Below, piece by piece: positions 25,357 to 33,688 of a DNA stretch of 44,518 nt. The stretch lies in assembly GCA_934149515.1 (NCBI GenBank), contig CAKPFD010000010.1, forward strand, positions 1 through 44,518. The letters are read 5' to 3'. The notes under the pieces were generated by a model. It made no database searches. It had not been told where the DNA came from and saw nothing but the letters and a program-made list of their open reading frames with translations. The position numbers and the translations under genes were made by a program. Source of the stretch: an uncultured Bacilli bacterium. GTDB taxonomy: Bacteria > Bacillota_I > Bacilli_A > RF39 > UBA660. The number at the start of each line of letters is the position of its first letter. The first letter of the stretch is position 1.

Positions 25357-27456
25357 TTATTTTTGTTTAATAACAATAGCATTATCAACAACATCAAACT
25401 TAACAGTATCACCATAAGCAATATTGCCTTTAATTAATTCATGAGCAAGTAAACTTTCTATTGTTTTGCTAACCTCACGTTTCAATGGTCTAGCACCATA
25501 ATGAACATCATAACCTTGATCAACCAGATAATCACGTGCTTCATTAGTTAACTGAATATGAATATCATGCAAAGATAATCTTGATTCAATATCATGAATA
25601 ACTTTATCTAATATTTGATAAATCACAGGTTTTGTTAAAGCTTTAAAAATAATAACTTCATCAATTCTGTTAATAAATTCTGGTCTAAAGGTATTTCTCA
25701 ACTCTTGCATTACTTCTTCATTATGACCATCTAAAATAGCTTCACTACCCAAATTAGATGTCATAATAATAATAGTATTTTTAAAGTCAACAGTACGACC
25801 ATTAGAATCAGTAATTCGTCCATCATCCAGAATTTGAAGTAATAAATTTAATACTTCCGGATGTGCTTTTTCCACTTCATCAAATAAAACAATACTATAA
25901 GGATTTCGTCTTACTGCTTCTGTTAACTGACCGCCCTCTTCATATCCAACATAACCAGGAGGAGAACCAATTAAACGAGAAACACTAAATTTTTCCATAT
26001 ATTCACTCATATCAATACGAACAAGATGCTTTTCATCATCAAACAATTCATAAGCAAGTGTACGAGCCACTTCTGTTTTTCCAACACCAGTTGGTCCTAA
26101 AAAGATAAATGAACCAATCGGACGGTTTGGATCTTTGATACCACTACGAGACTTAATAATCGCCTCACTAACTAAATGAATGGCTTCATCTTGACCCATA
26201 ACTCTTTTTTTCATACTATTTTCAAGATTCAAAAGTTTTTCTTTTTCACTACTAACAAGTTTACTAAGTGGAATATTTGTCCATTTAGAAATCACAGAAG
26301 CAATATCTTCTTCACTAACAACATCACTAAGTAGTTTATTTTCATTCTTATCTTTTAAAGCTGTCAATTCCTTTTCCAAACGTGGAATTTCTCCATGACG
26401 TAATCTTGCAGCAGCTTCTAAGTCATAAACATTTTCAGCTTGTTCTAAATCAAATCTTGCCTTTTCCAATTCTTTTTTCTTACTTTGAATTTGATCATTT
26501 AATGTTTTTTCAGACTGCCAAGCAGCTTTCAAGTCACTTTCTTTTGCTTTTAAAGTAGAAAGTTCTTGATCAATTTCTTCTTTTCTTTTAATAGATAATT
26601 GATCTTTTTCTTTTTTTATCGCTTGTCTTTCAATTTCAAGTCTCATAATTTTTCTTGTTAAAACATCCAAATCGTTTGGAACCGAATCCATTTGAACTCG
26701 AATCGTAGCACAGGCTTCATCAATTAAATCAATTGCTTTATCTGGCAAAAAACGATCTGTAATATAACGATTAGATAAAGTTGCTGCTGCTACTAAAGCT
26801 TTATCTTGAATACTAACTCCATGATGAATTTCAAAACGTTCCTTTAATCCACGTAAAATTGTGATAGTATCCTCAACCGTTGGTTCATTAACTTTAATTT
26901 TTTGAAAACGTCTTTCCAAAGCACCATCTTTTTCAATATATTTACGATATTCATTTAAAGTAGTGGCACCTATAACATGAATTTCACCTCTTGCTAACAT
27001 TGGTTTCAAAATATTAGAAGTGTCCATTGCACCTTCCATATTTCCACTACCTACAATCGTATGAATTTCATCGATAAACATAATGATAGTACCTTCACTT
27101 TTTTTAACTTCATTCAAAACATTCTTTAAACGCTCTTCAAACTCACCACGATACTTTGCTCCAGCAATCAAAGACGCCATATCAAGTTCCCAAATAACTT
27201 TATTTTTTAAACTTACTGGTACATCACCTTTTACAATTCTAAGTGCCAATCCTTCTACAATGGCTGTCTTACCAACACCTGGCTCACCTATTAATACCGG
27301 ATTATTCTTTGTCTTACGGGATAATACTCTTGTAATACTACGAATTTCTTCATCACGACCAATCACCGGATCAATCTTACCAGCTTTAACAGCGTCATTA
27401 ATATTACGACCATACTTTTCTAATACATTTTCTTCCTGTTGATTTTCTTGATACAT
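25357..27456 (-). CDS. clpB: ClpB disaggregase lacking the N-terminal domain
   Basis: A 699-residue AAA+ protein. NBD1 has Walker A GEPGVGKTA and Walker B IIMFIDEIHT. A long coiled-coil middle domain (roughly residues 240-390) marks it as ClpB rather than ClpC. NBD2 has GPTGVGKTE and IVLFDEVEKAH, and the end (YGARPLKREVSKTIE) is typical. ClpB, with DnaK, pulls proteins out of aggregates. The ~140-residue N-terminal substrate domain is missing; the protein begins about where the internal start of longer ClpBs lies, and no coding remnant precedes it. The ATG at 27456 follows GAGGGG. Transcription is under a CIRCE operator. Confidence 0.96.
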   Translation of the reverse strand: MYQENQQEENVLEKYGRNINDAVKAGKIDPVIGRDEEIRSITRVLSRKTKNNPVLIGEPGVGKTAIVEGLALRIVKGDVPVSLKNKVIWELDMASLIAGAKYRGEFEERLKNVLNEVKKSEGTIIMFIDEIHTIVGSGNMEGAMDTSNILKPMLARGEIHVIGATTLNEYRKYIEKDGALERRFQKIKVNEPTVEDTITILRGLKERFEIHHGVSIQDKALVAAATLSNRYITDRFLPDKAIDLIDEACATIRVQMDSVPNDLDVLTRKIMRLEIERQAIKKEKDQLSIKRKEEIDQELSTLKAKESDLKAAWQSEKTLNDQIQSKKKELEKARFDLEQAENVYDLEAAARLRHGEIPRLEKELTALKDKNENKLLSDVVSEEDIASVISKWTNIPLSKLVSSEKEKLLNLENSMKKRVMGQDEAIHLVSEAIIKSRSGIKDPNRPIGSFIFLGPTGVGKTEVARTLAYELFDDEKHLVRIDMSEYMEKFSVSRLIGSPPGYVGYEEGGQLTEAVRRNPYSIVLFDEVEKAHPEVLNLLLQILDDGRITDSNGRTVDFKNTIIIMTSNLGSEAILDGHNEEVMQELRNTFRPEFINRIDEVIIFKALTKPVIYQILDKVIHDIESRLSLHDIHIQLTNEARDYLVDQGYDVHYGARPLKREVSKTIESLLAHELIKGNIAYGDTVKFDVVDNAIVIKQK

Positions 27457-27481
27457 ATTTATCCCCTCACTTTCATTACCT

Positions 27482-27509
27482 ATTATAACACATTTTTAGC
27501 ACTTGTCAA
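27482..27509 (-). promoter_or_regulatory. Sigma-A promoter of clpB
   Basis: Minus strand: -35 TTGACA (27509-27504), 16-base spacer, -10 TATAAT (27487-27482), both perfect. The -35 lies inside the CIRCE operator. Confidence 0.85.
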
Positions 27510-27522
27510 TACAGAGTGCCAA
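27496..27522 (-). promoter_or_regulatory. CIRCE operator (HrcA binding site)
   Basis: Minus strand TTGGCACTC, nine bases, AAGTGCTAA; consensus TTAGCACTC-N9-GAGTGCTAA with one mismatch in each arm. It overlaps the -35 box, so HrcA bound here would block RNA polymerase until heat shock. Confidence 0.88.
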
Positions 27523-27550
27523 AATAATAAAAAAAGAAAAGCAGTGAAAA

Positions 27551-28786
27551 CTACTTACTACAAATCACTTCAATAGCTTTCTGTAACTGCGTATCATTTT
27601 CATCAGTTAAAGTTTCATTAATACCCAAATTAAGCTTTACTTCTTTCGTTGGTTCAACACCCTTTTCATTAATCCAATTTCCCTTTGGTGTTAACCATTT
27701 CTGTACAGTGTATTTAATTGTATCACCACTATTTAAATCTCCTGTTTTTTGCACAGTTCCTTTTCCATAAGAAGAAACACCAACAATATCACTATGATAC
27801 GTTTCTTTAAAAGCAGAAGCTAAAATTTCAGAAGCAGAAGCACTCTCTTTATTAATAAGTACAACAACTGGATATTGATAAGTTGCTTTCTTACTTGTTC
27901 CATATATCTTTTCCTTAACACCTTTTGTTTCTAGTTGATAAATTACCTGTTTCTTATTCATAAATAATGATAAAATCTCAGTAACCTGTGTTAAATAGCC
28001 ACCAGGATTGTCACGAACATCAATAATTAAACGACTAATATTTTCTTCTTCTAATTTTTTCATCTCATTTTTAAACTGTTTAGCAATATTAGCAGAAAAT
28101 ATTTCCAACTTGATATATCCAACTTTTTCTTGTCCTTCTGTATAAACCTTGCTGCTAACTTGTGGAATATCAACTGTATCTCTTGCTACTGTTAATACTT
28201 GCTCTTTTTGATCACGCATAATTTGAACATCAACAGTACCTGTTTTATTACCCTTTATTAACTCAACAACAGCATCAAGTGCTAGATTAGTAACATCCTC
28301 TCCAGATACTTTCGTAATGATATCTCCAACCTTAAAACCAGCCTTAAAAGCAGGACTATTATCAAACACTTTTGTAACTGTAATAGTTGTATCATTTTTA
28401 ACAACTTCAACACCAATACCTTGATAACTACCATTTAATGTCTGATTAAATTCTTCACTACTGCTACCTTCTAAATAACTAGCATAAGGATCATCCAAAT
28501 AAGAAATCATTCCCTTAATACCAGCATCAATTAATTTTTCTTTATCTACTTTTTCATAATAATTATCAACAATATCCTGATAAGTATCTACTAATTCTTT
28601 TAATTCAGTATAACTACTACTACTTGTTGTAGAACCACCTTTTGTAAAACTTACAATATTTCCAATTAAAAATCCAAAAAGTAAAGCAATAATCATAATA
28701 ATGATCATTTCAGGATAATTAAAGCCACTTTTTTTCTCAATAATAATTTCTTTTACATTTTCTTTTTCTTCTTGTTGATTATCCAT
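27551..28786 (-). CDS. S41 C-terminal processing peptidase (CtpA/CtpB-like)
   Basis: A 411-residue protein with one N-terminal membrane anchor (residues ~20-42), a PDZ domain (YQGIGVEVVK ... VGDIITKVSGEDV) and an S41 protease domain. The catalytic Ser is in NKESASASEILASAF and the general-base Lys in SSYGKGTVQKT. The substrate-binding VRDNPGGYL loop is present. Such proteases act outside the membrane on C-termini of exported proteins, including regulators in sporulation and stress pathways. The ATG at 28786 follows GAGGTG; a start four codons upstream is rejected because it falls in the ribosome site. An extended -10 (TGCTACAAT) lies upstream, after a terminator. Confidence 0.94.
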   Translation of the reverse strand: MDNQQEEKENVKEIIIEKKSGFNYPEMIIIMIIALLFGFLIGNIVSFTKGGSTTSSSSYTELKELVDTYQDIVDNYYEKVDKEKLIDAGIKGMISYLDDPYASYLEGSSSEEFNQTLNGSYQGIGVEVVKNDTTITVTKVFDNSPAFKAGFKVGDIITKVSGEDVTNLALDAVVELIKGNKTGTVDVQIMRDQKEQVLTVARDTVDIPQVSSKVYTEGQEKVGYIKLEIFSANIAKQFKNEMKKLEEENISRLIIDVRDNPGGYLTQVTEILSLFMNKKQVIYQLETKGVKEKIYGTSKKATYQYPVVVLINKESASASEILASAFKETYHSDIVGVSSYGKGTVQKTGDLNSGDTIKYTVQKWLTPKGNWINEKGVEPTKEVKLNLGINETLTDENDTQLQKAIEVICSK

Positions 28787-28839
28787 ATCACACCTCACTA
28801 TACTATTTTATTGTAGCACATTTTCTAATATTACTAAAG

Positions 28840-28878
28840 AAAAATTGAGTACTTCTAAAACTTAGAAATACTCAATTA
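28840..28878 (-). terminator. Terminator after tRNA-Asn
   Basis: Minus strand: AATTGAGTA pairs with TACTCAATT around an inner TTCTAA/TTAGAA helix, followed by T5. It closes the unit that ends with tRNA-Asn. Confidence 0.8.
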
Positions 28879-28890
28879 AAAACTCTTAAA

Positions 28891-28967
28891 TGGCGCCTCA
28901 ACTAGGACTTGAACCTAGGACCCCTTGATTAACAGTCAAGTGCTCTAACCAACTGAGCTATTGAGGC
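28891..28967 (-). tRNA. tRNA-Asn (GUU)
   Basis: 77 bases including an encoded CCA. Acceptor GCCTCAA/TTGAGGC, anticodon stem CTTGA/TCAAG with loop CTGTTAA (anticodon GTT), and T arm with GGTTCAAGTCC. It begins only 17 bases after the upstream membrane-protein stop, with no promoter visible between, so it is probably processed from the same transcript. Confidence 0.96.
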
Positions 28968-28984
28968 AAAAAAGGAAGTGATAA

Positions 28985-29485
28985 TTATTTCGATAAATAA
29001 CTATTAATTTCACTACTTGAAGTTATCACTTCTATAACTTTATGATTTTTAAATCTTAAAAGCGTTGGATAAACAACTTTTAAATCAGAAATGCTATCAG
29101 TAACAACTGAATCAGAAATATATTTTTTGTTCATTCCATCATTTAAATCAACACTATATAATCTCGTCACATCGCTTTGAGATTGATAAGAACTAATAAT
29201 AGAACTCAAAGTTGAATATTTATCGCTACTATCATAATAAACAACAAGATATTCATCCTCTTTCTGATTAAAAGACTCTCCAGCTAGAATTTTATCATAC
29301 TGAATAACTGCTTCTTCTACTTCTTTTTTAGTAGTATTAGCTTTTGCTAAAATTCTATTCGTTACAAAATACATAATTCCAAGAAAAGCTACTATACAAA
29401 CTAAAATTATCAAAGCCTTCTTAGCTGTATCCGAAAAAATAGAATGCTTATTATCAAATTGTTTCCGTCCTGTCACCTTTGACAT
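28985..29485 (-). CDS. Membrane-anchored thioredoxin-fold protein without the CxxC site
   Basis: A 166-residue protein. A basic N-terminus and one membrane helix (residues ~24-44) precede an outer-face domain with the thioredoxin pattern: strand EYLVVYYDSSDKY, helix, strand LYSVDLND, then VVYPTLLRFKNHKVIEVI with the typical cis-Pro before the last strands. The active-site Cys-x-x-Cys is replaced by a YDSSDK segment, so redox activity is unlikely; a binding or chaperone role is possible. The ATG at 29485 follows GGTGAT. It is followed closely by tRNA-Asn. The family assignment is by pattern only. Confidence 0.65.
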   Translation of the reverse strand: MSKVTGRKQFDNKHSIFSDTAKKALIILVCIVAFLGIMYFVTNRILAKANTTKKEVEEAVIQYDKILAGESFNQKEDEYLVVYYDSSDKYSTLSSIISSYQSQSDVTRLYSVDLNDGMNKKYISDSVVTDSISDLKVVYPTLLRFKNHKVIEVITSSSEINSYLSK

Positions 29486-29552
29486 TTTGTATCACCATAT
29501 TCATTGTAACATAAGGCAAATCAAAAATAAACAAAAAATAGAAAAAAATGAA

Positions 29553-29600
29553 AACAAAAAGTAAGATACACTTTATCAAAACATAAAATGAATCTTACTA
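29553..29600 (-). terminator. Terminator of the lipoprotein gene
   Basis: Minus strand AGTAAGAT (29599-29592) pairs with ATCTTACT (29567-29560) and is followed by a T run. The loop is long. Confidence 0.6.
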
Positions 29601-29609
29601 TATATTACT

Positions 29610-30626
29610 TTATTTCATCGTTGGTAAAACATTAATAGAACTAGCAACTTCAATTAATTCATCTTGGTTCATCACATCACTAACTAAATAATATTCCATA
29701 TTACCAGAAGTAAATGTTAGTGAATTAGTGGAAAGAGCACCAATCGTATCCATAAACATATAAGGTTCTCCCATGGTTGGTATAATTGTAAATTCATCTT
29801 CTGCTTTAACAGTTTCCTCTACCAATAAGAATGGTTTATCTCCATCAAATGTTAAAATCACACGTTCGCCATCATTTTTATTGACTTTTTCTTCACTCTT
29901 TAATTTCGTTCCAGCTGGTAAAACAAGTGGATAAATAATATCTTGAATACTAGTCGTTTCAGTTGTTTTTTCCTCCTGTTTAGTATCTGAATTGTCATCT
30001 GAAGATTGCATAATAGCATCTAACTTAAAATAATCTTTCTTAAATTTTGGACTATAATCAATACTTTTTACTGTTAAAGTCATTTTTGGTACATCAGCAT
30101 CTGTTGATACAATTACTTTTTCTAAAGCCAATTTATCTGAAAACCTTACCTCTTGTTTTACAAGTTTACGATTGTTAGGATAATTCACTTTGCTTTGGAC
30201 AATATATTTTTTGTTTTTTTGTTTAATACTAACATCTTTATCAGTTTTAATATCATTTACAATAGATTGTAATAAGTAAATCTGGGAATTATTATAAGGC
30301 CATTGACTTTGAAATTTAAAACTTTTATTAAGACTTGGCGTCAATAAATATACACCATCATTATTTTTTAAAATAATTTGTTCATGACCGTTTGTTGTAT
30401 TAACTAATCGTACTTTATAATAATCCTCTTTTTGATAAGCTGCTTCTACATCATAATAATAAATATCATCATTATTCACAATAGAAAGTTTGGCATTCAT
30501 TACATATCCTTTAGATTGATTCATTTGTTGTGAGAGCTTATCAACAATATTTTTATCTTTTCCCACCTGACATCCTGTTAAAAGCAATAAACATACTCCA
30601 ATCAACAAGAAACTAATTTTTTTCAA
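29610..30626 (-). CDS. LolA-like lipoprotein of the YdcC/GerS type
   Basis: About 338 residues. The N-terminus is a lipoprotein signal ending in the lipobox LLTGC, so the protein is lipid-anchored on the outer face. The next ~190 residues are beta-rich and follow the LolA-like pattern of YdcC/GerS proteins (AKLSIVNNDDIYYYDVEAAY ... LALEKVIVSTDADVPKMTL). A linker rich in Asp/Glu/Thr and a second domain near residues 240-338 follow, similar to DUF4367-type modules. In spore-formers relatives assist cortex or germination functions; here the role is open. I chose the TTG at 30626, six bases after GAGGTG. The GTG at 30635 is part of that ribosome site itself. Confidence 0.75.
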   Translation of the reverse strand: MKKISFLLIGVCLLLLTGCQVGKDKNIVDKLSQQMNQSKGYVMNAKLSIVNNDDIYYYDVEAAYQKEDYYKVRLVNTTNGHEQIILKNNDGVYLLTPSLNKSFKFQSQWPYNNSQIYLLQSIVNDIKTDKDVSIKQKNKKYIVQSKVNYPNNRKLVKQEVRFSDKLALEKVIVSTDADVPKMTLTVKSIDYSPKFKKDYFKLDAIMQSSDDNSDTKQEEKTTETTSIQDIIYPLVLPAGTKLKSEEKVNKNDGERVILTFDGDKPFLLVEETVKAEDEFTIIPTMGEPYMFMDTIGALSTNSLTFTSGNMEYYLVSDVMNQDELIEVASSINVLPTMK

Positions 30627-30743
30627 ACTTTTCACCTCATTTATATTCTCATTTCATTATATGGATTACTTTTTTGGAATATTCACGAATAATTCAGGAA
30701 AGTATGGTTATTCTATAAATAAGATTTTTAAAGGAGGAAAATC

Positions 30744-30938
30744 ATGGATACATTAAAAAAAGTATGCTTAGTTTTAATTATTATTGGAGCAATCAACTGG
30801 GGATTTGTTGGTTTATTCAATATAGATTTAGTCGCTAGTATCTTTGGTAGTAGTGATAACATCATCGCCAAAATCGTTTATATCATTATTGGTATAGCCG
30901 GTTTAATTGATATCAGCATACTATTTGATCACGACTAA
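30744..30938 (+). CDS. DUF378 (YuzA-like) small membrane protein
   Basis: A 64-residue protein with two membrane helices and the DUF378 signature IIGAINWGFVGLFNIDLV followed by GLIDI. The family is widespread in bacteria, with no settled function. The ATG at 30744 follows AAAGGAGG. It is a monocistronic plus-strand gene between two minus-strand units. Confidence 0.93.
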   Translation: MDTLKKVCLVLIIIGAINWGFVGLFNIDLVASIFGSSDNIIAKIVYIIIGIAGLIDISILFDHD

Positions 30939-30968
30939 AAAAATTGTGTATGAAACACAATTTTTATT
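30939..30968. terminator. Bidirectional terminator between DUF378 and cdaR
   Basis: AAATTGTGT (30941-30949) pairs with ACACAATTT (30955-30963) around ATGAA, with A and T runs on either side. It reaches into the cdaR stop codon. Confidence 0.8.
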
Positions 30969-32322
30969 TTGTAGTAATTTTAACTTTTACTTTCGTAACT
31001 TTAGATTTATAAGCCAACTTAACGTCATCACCTTTAACTTTAACTTCAACTTCATGTTCACCAGGACCTAAATCTTTTAAATCAACATAAGCTTTAATAA
31101 TAGAAGAATCAATACTATCTATAATTGACTTACTACCAGTGACAACAACAGTTACTTTACTATCTGCTTCGCTTGATGCTTGTACTTTATATTTCGTTGT
31201 ATCTAAATTTTCAGTAGCAATAGAAATATCATCAAATTCTTTTGTAATGGAATCATCTAAAACAACTTTTACAGTAATTGTTTTAACGCTAATAGAAGTA
31301 ATTCCATTTGGTTTTTTCAATGTAACTGTATAATCTTTATTACTATCAAGACCAGTAACATCAATTTCAACTGGTAAAGAATCAAGATTTGCTAATGCAG
31401 CATCACTACCATAAACAGTAACAGTATTAACACTAGTACTTAAAGACTTAATTGCTTTTCCTAAAGCAAGTTTTCCACTTGGAATAATACTTAATGGTAT
31501 TGTTTTACTTGGAGAAGTAATCGCTACTTTCGCTGTTACAGACTTAGGAACAATCTCTACATCAACAACTTTACCATCTGTATCATAAGCAACTAACGGA
31601 ACATCTTTCAAGGTTAACTCACCAGCTTCTGGTTTAGCAAACTCATCAACATCTACTAACGCCTTAACCGTTGCAACTTTATCTAATTTATATTCTGCAC
31701 CTTTAACAATCACTTCATCTCTATCAAGTTCTACTGTATCAATATTTAATTTACTATCTAAATTATCTTTATGTAAGATATCATAAGTAAGTGTTTTGGT
31801 TGCACTAACTTTATCATAAATTGTCACTGTCACACTAGATGGATCAAGACGATAATCAAGTGATTTTAACTTTTGTGTATATTTTAATGTTACTTTATGC
31901 TGACCAGGTTTTAAACCAGTTAAATCAACAGAAACACCACCACTTGGAGATTGTTTTGCCAAAAAGATATGTCTTTTTTGTCCTACCAAAGTAATATCAA
32001 CAGTTTTTGGTAACCCTTCTACGACATAAGCTTCTTCATTATAAGTAGCAGTAACCGGTTGATTATATAAAATCTCAGCATATTGATCAACTAATGTATT
32101 ACTTTCTCCATCAATAATGAAGAAAACACCTAAAGCAAGTAACAAACTGATAACAATCAATGTTTGCTTTTTTCCTAAAAAACGTTCTACATTTTTACTA
32201 TTTCTTTTAGAAACATCAACAATTTTTAAAATCATTTTTGTAATAGGAGTAATTAACCACTTATCAAAAAATGAACCAATATGTTGAAAGAATCTTCCTA
32301 TCATCCTAATTATCTTCTTCAT
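30964..32322 (-). CDS. cdaR: CdaR: YbbR-domain regulator of the diadenylate cyclase
   Basis: A 452-residue protein. One membrane helix (residues ~53-70) near the basic N-terminus is followed by about four YbbR repeats of ~80-90 residues. Each repeat has a pattern like LPKTVDITLVGQK, a Val-Asp-Leu strand and a GxHxVTLK-type turn (LTGLKPGQHKVTLKY, DLKDLGPGEHEVEVKV). CdaR sits on the outer membrane face and modulates CdaA through contacts in the membrane. It overlaps cdaA by 17 bases, as expected of this pair. glmM, usually next, is absent; a terminator follows instead. Confidence 0.93.
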   Translation of the reverse strand: MKKIIRMIGRFFQHIGSFFDKWLITPITKMILKIVDVSKRNSKNVERFLGKKQTLIVISLLLALGVFFIIDGESNTLVDQYAEILYNQPVTATYNEEAYVVEGLPKTVDITLVGQKRHIFLAKQSPSGGVSVDLTGLKPGQHKVTLKYTQKLKSLDYRLDPSSVTVTIYDKVSATKTLTYDILHKDNLDSKLNIDTVELDRDEVIVKGAEYKLDKVATVKALVDVDEFAKPEAGELTLKDVPLVAYDTDGKVVDVEIVPKSVTAKVAITSPSKTIPLSIIPSGKLALGKAIKSLSTSVNTVTVYGSDAALANLDSLPVEIDVTGLDSNKDYTVTLKKPNGITSISVKTITVKVVLDDSITKEFDDISIATENLDTTKYKVQASSEADSKVTVVVTGSKSIIDSIDSSIIKAYVDLKDLGPGEHEVEVKVKGDDVKLAYKSKVTKVKVKITTK

Positions 32323-33139
32323 ACATTTCTTCCTCTTCTAACACTTCATCATCTAATTCACTATCTGATTTTGGTCTTAATTCATCAATCAACATCATTC
32401 GAACATCATCTAAGGAAAGATTATAAAATAACTCGCCTTTAATCGCAATAGATAATCTACCAGTTTCTTCAGAAACGACCAATGAAATAGCATCAGTTTC
32501 TTCAGATATACCAAGAGCAGCACGATGTCTTGTACCTAAACGTTTATTAATTTTTGAACTACTACTTGTAGGAAAAACAGCTCCTGCACAAGTAACTCTA
32601 TCCCCTTGAATAATCACACCACCATCATGTAATGGATTATTGGGAAAGAATATGGAAATCAATAAATCACTAGATAAATCAGCATAAAGTTTTTTTGCTT
32701 TTTCAATATAATTTCCCAAACTAACATCACGTTCTAAAACAATTAAAGCCCCAATTTTTTGTTTACGTAAATAATCAACTGTTTGAACTAGTTCATAAAC
32801 TAGTCTTTCTCTTTCATCAACAGTCAACACTTTATGTCTACCTAACAAACGACTACGTCCTAATTGTTCCAACATTGTTCTAATTTCAGGTTGAAAAATA
32901 ACAATCAATGCTAAAGGACCATACATAATCACATATTCAAGTAAAATTCCAACAGTAGTAAAACCACATATATCACTAATAACTTTCAAAAAGACAACAA
33001 TAATAACGCCTTTAAACAAAAGTGTCAATTTAACACTATTTCTAATATTTTTTAAAATAATATAAAACATAAGCCATACAATAGAAATATCAATAATTTT
33101 TTTCACAATTGATAAAACTGAAGCTACTGTAATAACCAT
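32306..33139 (-). CDS. cdaA: CdaA diadenylate cyclase (c-di-AMP synthase)
   Basis: A 277-residue protein with three N-terminal membrane helices (residues ~1-90) and a DAC (DisA_N) catalytic domain. IFQPEIRTMLEQLGR leads into the domain. PLHDGGVII carries the metal-binding Asp, and GTRHRAALGISEETDA carries the RHR motif that binds ATP. The enzyme makes c-di-AMP from two ATP; the messenger controls potassium and osmolyte transport and wall homeostasis. The usual DGA motif is DGG here. The ATG at 33139 follows AGGAGG; an in-frame start at 33157 would lie in the promoter -10 area. Confidence 0.96.
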   Translation of the reverse strand: MVITVASVLSIVKKIIDISIVWLMFYIILKNIRNSVKLTLLFKGVIIVVFLKVISDICGFTTVGILLEYVIMYGPLALIVIFQPEIRTMLEQLGRSRLLGRHKVLTVDERERLVYELVQTVDYLRKQKIGALIVLERDVSLGNYIEKAKKLYADLSSDLLISIFFPNNPLHDGGVIIQGDRVTCAGAVFPTSSSSKINKRLGTRHRAALGISEETDAISLVVSEETGRLSIAIKGELFYNLSLDDVRMMLIDELRPKSDSELDDEVLEEEEMYEEDN

Positions 33140-33161
33140 AAAATCTCCTCCTTGCATTTAT

Positions 33162-33191
33162 AGTATATCAAATTTCTGAAAACCATGCCAA
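33162..33191 (-). promoter_or_regulatory. Promoter of cdaA-cdaR
   Basis: Minus strand: -35 TTGGCA (33191-33186), 18-base spacer, extended -10 TGATATACT (TATACT at 33167-33162). The -35 starts three bases after the stop of the preceding gene. Confidence 0.7.
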
Positions 33192-33193
33192 AA

Positions 33194-33631
33194 TTAAGAT
33201 TGATTTGCATTTGGATCAGCAACAATCTCTGGTATAGCACTAGACACATCAGGTGTTATCAAATTACCAGGCACAGCAGGAATAGAAGATGCAGGTACTT
33301 GTTGGCTAGGTTGTGTACTCGCTGGCATAACCGGTGTATTCGTTAAAGGTACATACATATTCGGTGCAATCGAAACACTTTGTGAAACAGGTTCTACAAC
33401 AGGAGCTGCTACAACCGTCGGCGTTGGTGCAACTGCTACAGAAGGCATTTCAACTGGCACACTAGGAGTAGAATCATCTATTTTCTGATAAGAGTTTATC
33501 TTCTTTTTTTGATTTAAGCTCTTCTCTGCTAAATATCCAATACAAGCAAACAACAAAATAATAGCAATAATAACTGTAATAATATAAACAGGACCATCTA
33601 ACGTATCCCGAAAAAACATAATAATATCCAT
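33194..33631 (-). CDS. Single-pass membrane protein with Pro/Val/Ala-rich tail
   Basis: A 145-residue protein. A membrane helix spans residues ~15-35 (VYIITVIIAIILLFACIGYL), followed by a short basic stretch and a low-complexity tail of about 100 residues rich in Pro, Val, Ala, Ser and Thr with no charge clusters. The topology is probably N-out with the tail inside, or the reverse; I cannot decide. No family is recognised. It has its own promoter and a good AGAGGG site. Position before cdaA suggests, without proof, an envelope or septum role. Confidence 0.72.
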   Translation of the reverse strand: MDIIMFFRDTLDGPVYIITVIIAIILLFACIGYLAEKSLNQKKKINSYQKIDDSTPSVPVEMPSVAVAPTPTVVAAPVVEPVSQSVSIAPNMYVPLTNTPVMPASTQPSQQVPASSIPAVPGNLITPDVSSAIPEIVADPNANQS

Positions 33632-33655
33632 AGGCTACCCTCTATTCTTATGTCT

Positions 33656-33684
33656 ATGATACCATTATCACATCATTTTTTCAA
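33656..33684 (-). promoter_or_regulatory. Promoter of the Pro-rich membrane protein
   Basis: Minus strand: -35 TTGAAA (33684-33679), 17-base spacer, extended -10 TGGTATCAT (TATCAT at 33661-33656). Confidence 0.7.
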
Positions 33685-33688
33685 GCGT

